This document shows, piece after piece, positions 23,723-27,001 of a stretch of 27,001 nucleotides of DNA (position 1 is the stretch's first letter; every line of letters begins with the position of its first letter). The stretch spans positions 10,361 through 37,361 of the forward strand of contig DDNW01000111.1 in assembly GCA_002341345.1 (NCBI GenBank). Reading direction: 5' to 3'. Source of the DNA: Erythrobacter sp. UBA2510. Lineage in GTDB: Bacteria; Pseudomonadota; Alphaproteobacteria; Sphingomonadales; Sphingomonadaceae. The notes beneath the pieces are model-generated. The model had not been told where the DNA came from, searched no databases, and saw only the letters and a list, made by a program, of their open reading frames with translations. The position numbers and the translations under genes were made by a program.

Positions 23723-24391
23723 TCAGCCGGGCGTTTGGGCAGGAGATTCCGTTTCCTCATCGATCACTTCTCCCGAGAGATATCTGCGGAAAGTCTTGCG
23801 CAGGAGATAGGGTTCGAGCACCCGTCCGACGCCGTAGAGAATGGCGAATAGCGCGGCGAGTACGAAGGCCGGAATGGGGTCGTGCTTGCCATCGTCCTCT
23901 TCCTCCTTTTCCTTCTCTCGCTGCTTTTTCTCTTCCAGCGTCTCGGGCTGGGGCGCGCCGAGGAATTCGTCGATCGGGTGGAGTTGGGGATCTGCTTCCT
24001 CCTCCTCGTCGGCCTTTTCGGCTTCCTCGGTCTCGTCGTCGGCAGGAGTGTCCCATGCGTTCACAACCACGGCCAGCTGTCCGAAGGCGAGGAACAGGAG
24101 CGGGGCCAGGAATACCGCCAGCAAGGCGGGGCTTTTCACGTCATAGTCGAGCCGCGTCGCGGTGGGTTCCTGAACCACGCGCACCGTGCCGCTGGTAAAG
24201 GTCGCCAGCTTGTCTTGCGCGGCGGGATTGTCCTTCTTGTAGGTCAAGGTGTCGCCGTCGACCTGGTAGGTAGTGCCGTTTGTCTTGAACAGCGGATCGA
24301 GTTTGCCAAAGGCCGCGTCCGCACTTTGCGGTTCATCCAGCATAACCGAACCCTCAGCGCGCCAGATTTTTTCGATGTAGGGCAGGTTCAC
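23723..24391 (-). CDS. Uncharacterised two-helix membrane protein with a highly charged linker
   Basis: I do not recognise a named family. The GTG at 24391 (VNLPYIEKIW) has GGAG 9 nt upstream, giving about 222 aa; an open frame extends further up but reads less like protein. The N-terminal 85 residues look like a small soluble domain (TYQVDGDTLTYKK, SGTVRVVQEPTATRLDYD). Helix 1 is at about residues 88-113. A linker at about 114-171 is almost wholly Glu, Asp and Lys with a Pro-rich break (DEFLGAPQPETLEEKKQREK), and helix 2 is at about 174-192. A basic, then acidic tail follows. Two helices predict both ends on the same side of the membrane. It lies downstream of the fatty acid hydroxylase gene on the same strand, separated by a strong palindrome. 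Confidence 0.75.
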   Translation of the reverse strand: MNLPYIEKIWRAEGSVMLDEPQSADAAFGKLDPLFKTNGTTYQVDGDTLTYKKDNPAAQDKLATFTSGTVRVVQEPTATRLDYDVKSPALLAVFLAPLLFLAFGQLAVVVNAWDTPADDETEEAEKADEEEEADPQLHPIDEFLGAPQPETLEEKKQREKEKEEEDDGKHDPIPAFVLAALFAILYGVGRVLEPYLLRKTFRRYLSGEVIDEETESPAQTPG

Positions 24392-24431
24392 GCGAGGTAA
24401 CTCCGAGAGGGCTGGGCACAGGCGAGCGCCC

Positions 24432-24477
24432 ACCTGTCGCACCCGATCCCGGAAAATGCGGGGTCGGGGCGGCAGGT
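24432..24477. terminator. Long imperfect palindrome between two minus-strand genes
   Basis: The stretch 24432-24477 folds on itself with about 19 pairs: ACCTGTCGC (24432-24440) with GCGGCAGGT (24469-24477), one bulged A at 24441, then CCCGATCCC (24442-24450) with GGGGTCGGG (24460-24468). On the plus-strand RNA the two imperfect positions are G-U wobbles and TTTT follows. On the minus strand they become A-C mismatches and no U-run follows. It may be a bidirectional terminator or a repeat-type palindrome. Confidence 0.5.
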
Positions 24478-24505
24478 TTTCGTCGCGGCCACTGGCAGGT
24501 GGTGG

Positions 24506-25498
24506 TTATTCGGCGGGTACGTTGGAGGGGCGGTGGAAGCGTCGCGCTACCCAGGACTTGAAGGTCTTGTAACCCTCGGTGAAGGGGTAGTGCATCGTCT
24601 CTGTGATCGGCATGCGGCGCCCGCCTTCCATGCCCAGCTTCTCCGCCTCGCCATCGACGCAGGTGCCGAAGATCCGGTCGATGATGATCCAGGTGCCCGA
24701 ATAGTTGCTGCGCGTCGCCTCGTAATCCTGTGAGTGGTGGACGCTGTGATGCTCGGTCGTGTTGAAGATGAAGCGCCACCAGGCGGGCGTGTTGAAGCGC
24801 ACATTGATGTGCTGGTAGACGCTGACCGCGACGCCCAGTGTACCGGCAAGCAGGAAGGCGCGCGGCAGGAAGTCGAAGAAGCCGCCGACGCCCAGACCGA
24901 TCAGGAACAGCTCGACCGGATTGCCGACCGCGCCCTTGTTGATGTTGAGCTGGGTGATGTAATGGTGCGGCGCATGGGTCAGCCACAGCGGGTACCAATT
25001 ATGCATCCCGCGATGCATCCAGTACTGGCCGAAATCGAAAATGAACGAGATCAGGAACGCCTGCAGCAACAGGGGCAGGCCGGTAAACCAGCTGAACTTG
25101 TCCCATTCGAACGAGTCCTGGACGAGACCAATGATCGCGCCGTCGCCGAAATAGACGTCGACCATCCGCAGGACGGTATAGCCGAGTCCGACGTAAAACA
25201 GGTCGGTGACCAGTTCCTTCCACGTCAGTTGCCAGCTCTTGTGCCGGGGATTGACCCATTCGAGGCCCAGCAGCAGCAGGCGAAAGCTGAGGCCGATGAT
25301 GATCGCGGTCTTGGCCGTCGCGATTTCGTTCGGGGCGTAATACCAGAAAGCGAGCAGCGCGAAGAGCGTCACCGGCTGGAACCAGGTGAAGAACGCGACC
25401 TTGAAGGGATGACCTTCGACCCTGGGCAGATTCTCCCAGCCGACCGTTACCGGTGCATCGGCGCCGATGATCCTCTTTCCTACACGTGTTCCGGCCAT
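24506..25498 (-). CDS. Sterol desaturase/fatty acid hydroxylase family membrane protein
   Basis: Integral membrane di-iron oxygenase of 330 aa. The histidine boxes that bind two irons are complete: HRGMH (162-166), HAPHH (175-179) and HHSVHH (250-255). Hydrophobic segments lie at about 40-58, 64-80, 97-112, 140-158 and 195-230. The start ATG at 25498 is well defined. Relatives hydroxylate or desaturate sterols, carotenoids or fatty acyl chains. In marine sphingomonads, fatty acid 2-hydroxylation for sphingolipids or carotenoid modification are both possible, and the sequence does not choose between them. The charged membrane protein lies downstream on the same strand. Confidence 0.88.
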   Translation of the reverse strand: MAGTRVGKRIIGADAPVTVGWENLPRVEGHPFKVAFFTWFQPVTLFALLAFWYYAPNEIATAKTAIIIGLSFRLLLLGLEWVNPRHKSWQLTWKELVTDLFYVGLGYTVLRMVDVYFGDGAIIGLVQDSFEWDKFSWFTGLPLLLQAFLISFIFDFGQYWMHRGMHNWYPLWLTHAPHHYITQLNINKGAVGNPVELFLIGLGVGGFFDFLPRAFLLAGTLGVAVSVYQHINVRFNTPAWWRFIFNTTEHHSVHHSQDYEATRSNYSGTWIIIDRIFGTCVDGEAEKLGMEGGRRMPITETMHYPFTEGYKTFKSWVARRFHRPSNVPAE

Positions 25499-25656
25499 TT
25501 GCGTTACCCCGTCTTCAAGAGCTTACTCGTCTGCATTGCGGCCGGCTGATCGCTGGCACGAAAATTATCCGCCGATCCCGTGTCGTCGAGCGATGCTCTG
25601 GCTCAACACACTGACAGAATCTCTCTCCGGCGAACGATTTTTTTGCAGTGCGTCAC

Positions 25657-25684
25657 AGGCTACCGATATTAACGAATGCGTCAA
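25657..25684 (-). promoter_or_regulatory. Candidate promoter for the fatty acid hydroxylase gene
   Basis: Read on the minus strand, TTGACG (complement of 25679-25684) and TAGCCT (complement of 25657-25662) are separated by 16 bp, a fair match to the sigma-70-type pattern of alphaproteobacteria. They lie about 160 bp before the gene start in an AT-rich gap (25499-25740) that otherwise holds no gene. The hexamers are visible; promoter activity is inferred. Confidence 0.3.
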
Positions 25685-25740
25685 GCGTAATAACGAAGCA
25701 TTTTATCCCAAAACATGCTCGATTGCACTACAGTTTAGTC

Positions 25741-27001
25741 TTATCCACGCGCGATATATGCGCGCCACCCGCCAAGCTCTGTTATGTCCTCTGCGCCATG
25801 GGTGGCGCGCGGTTCGGCAACGAATCCCTTCACGCTGCTGCCATCGGCAAGGGTAACCGTACCGATGGCGAGCGGGGCGGGCACCTCGGCGGTGAAACTG
25901 CCGAAGGCAGCCATATCGAGCTCGTAGACCTCTACCTTGATCGCCGCGCCGCTCTCGTCATAGACCAGTGCGGGCTTGGGCGGCACACTGTTTGCGATGG
26001 CGTACAGGCGATAGGTGGGCGCGGTCTCGAAAGCGCCGACGAAGGTCGCGTCGCGCGAAGTCAGCTGCCAGTGGAGCGGCATGTCCTTCAGGTGAGCGCC
26101 GACGACGGCGAGTTTCACTTTGTCCATTCTTCCCTCCAGATCGAGTGGTGGCGGTGCGGGCAGGTCGGCCGCAGCCAGATAGTCTTGCGCGACGGCGACG
26201 AGGCCAAGGTCGGTATGCGCGGGGCCAATCAGCGTGATGCCAAAGCCGGTTCCGTTGGGGCGCTGCCCGGCGGGAACGGCGAGTGCCGCCATGTCGAGAA
26301 GGTTCACGAAATTGGTGTAGGCGCCAAGGTTGCTGTTGAGCGCAATGGGTGCCGCAGCCAGCTCGGCAACGCGATAGGTCGTGCCCGTTGTCGGGAAGGC
26401 GAGCAGGTCGACATCCTCCCACATCAGGTCTGCATGACGCTTGAGCGCGGCAAGGCGGTAGATGCCGTTGAACAGCTCGACGGCGCTGATCCCGGCTCCC
26501 GGCGCGACGACCGCGCGCACGGTCGGGTCGATGGCATCGGGATCGGTGGCGAGCAGGCCCTCGATCGCGGCAGTGCGCTCGGCCACCCATGGTCCGCCAT
26601 AGAGCAGCTGCGCCGCCTCGTTCAGCGGGGCGATATCGAGTTCGACGATCTCGGCGGTCCGGCCAAGCACCTCGAGCGCCTTGTCATAGAGATATTCAGC
26701 CGTCGTATCGCCGAAGAATACGCGCTGGTCACGCCGCGGCACGCCGATCCGCTTCGGGTTGACCGGGCGATTTTCTAGCGGGCGCGACCAGGGATCGCTG
26801 GCGTCGAAACCCGCCACCACGCTGTCCACCAGCTGTGCATCGGCGAGCTGGTCGGTGAACACGGTAATGCAATCGATGCTGCGGCAGGCCGGGACAAGAC
26901 CGGAGGTGCTCCAGCGGCCCTTGGTCGGCTTGAAACCGATGAGATGGTTGAACGCTGCCGGGACGCGGCCCGAACCCGCCGTATCGGTCCCGAGCGCGAA
27001 G
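25741..27001 (-). CDS. atzF: Allophanate hydrolase (AtzF-like), 5' end cut by window edge
   Basis: Amidase-signature enzyme that splits allophanate to ammonia and CO2, the second step of ATP-dependent urea breakdown. The frame is open to the right edge, giving about 419 residues. The visible start of the protein contains GTDTAGSGRVPAAF, with the nucleophile serine of the amidase signature, then the diagnostic GLVPACRSIDC. The rest of the amidase fold follows (TGFGITLIGPAHTDLGL). From about KVKLAVVGAHLKDMPLHWQL to the end is the AtzF C-terminal domain, which marks allophanate hydrolase rather than a general amidase. The upstream cis-serine and lysine of the triad lie outside the window. Urea carboxylase would be expected beyond the right edge. 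Confidence 0.9.
   Translation of the reverse strand, partial: FALGTDTAGSGRVPAAFNHLIGFKPTKGRWSTSGLVPACRSIDCITVFTDQLADAQLVDSVVAGFDASDPWSRPLENRPVNPKRIGVPRRDQRVFFGDTTAEYLYDKALEVLGRTAEIVELDIAPLNEAAQLLYGGPWVAERTAAIEGLLATDPDAIDPTVRAVVAPGAGISAVELFNGIYRLAALKRHADLMWEDVDLLAFPTTGTTYRVAELAAAPIALNSNLGAYTNFVNLLDMAALAVPAGQRPNGTGFGITLIGPAHTDLGLVAVAQDYLAAADLPAPPPLDLEGRMDKVKLAVVGAHLKDMPLHWQLTSRDATFVGAFETAPTYRLYAIANSVPPKPALVYDESGAAIKVEVYELDMAAFGSFTAEVPAPLAIGTVTLADGSSVKGFVAEPRATHGAEDITELGGWRAYIARG

Noticed and set aside
25467..26778. Plus-strand frames of 129 and 376 aa across the hydroxylase promoter gap and allophanate hydrolase
   Set aside because: Shadows of the minus-strand atzF-like gene, which has full family motifs and is open to the window edge.
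1..27001. Search for CRISPR arrays, tRNA, rRNA, insertion sequences and phage genes
   Set aside because: No regular spaced repeats, cloverleaf-like segments, transposase motifs or terminal repeats were seen on reading the window.

Overview
The window reads as a chromosomal segment of a high-GC alphaproteobacterium, most likely a marine Sphingomonadales member (Erythrobacter-like). This is inferred from codon use, dense operons with ATGA-type overlaps, and gene content. I see no rRNA, tRNA, insertion sequence, integrase or CRISPR array. Almost all of the DNA is coding.

Layout. (1) 1-2545: a DevC/MacB-type ABC exporter pair on the minus strand (permease, then ATPase running off the left edge), divergent from a TetR regulator on the plus strand. 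(2) 2711-6490: a three-subunit molybdenum hydroxylase closely resembling the periplasmic aldehyde oxidoreductase PaoABC. Its catalytic subunit has the same length as E. coli PaoC and the active-site glutamate at residue 692. (3) 6462-9612, minus strand: a GH13 alpha-glucosidase, an XdhC-family maturation factor and a MocA-like cytidylyltransferase in one apparent operon. The last two probably mature the convergent PaoABC enzyme. (4) 9613-10012: a 400-bp AT-rich divergent control region. (5) 10013-16461: a glucosylglycerol (GG) gene set, consisting of a HAD phosphatase (ggpP-like), GG-phosphate synthase (ggpS) and a four-gene ABC importer (ggtBCDA-like). The divergent GH13 enzyme is a good candidate for recycling GG. 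(6) 16549-18138: a PiT-family phosphate permease. (7) 18211-23707: a complete biotin operon bioB-bioF-[short BioH-like esterase]-bioC-bioD-bioA. (8) 23723-25498, minus strand: an unusual two-helix membrane protein with a highly charged linker, and a sterol-desaturase-family fatty acid hydroxylase. (9) 25741-27001, minus strand: the C-terminal part of allophanate hydrolase (AtzF-like), cut by the right edge.

How the genes fit together. The centre of the window looks like an osmolyte module: GG synthesis from a nucleotide-sugar and glycerol-3-phosphate, dephosphorylation, re-uptake of leaked solute, and probable breakdown. That module shares its divergent promoter region with an operon that also carries Mo-cofactor maturation genes. 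The most unusual points are the split rather than fused proteobacterial-type ggpP/ggpS, the coupling of a glucosidase to xdhC-mocA, the minimal esterase in the bio operon, and a hairpin that would mask the bioB ribosome binding site.
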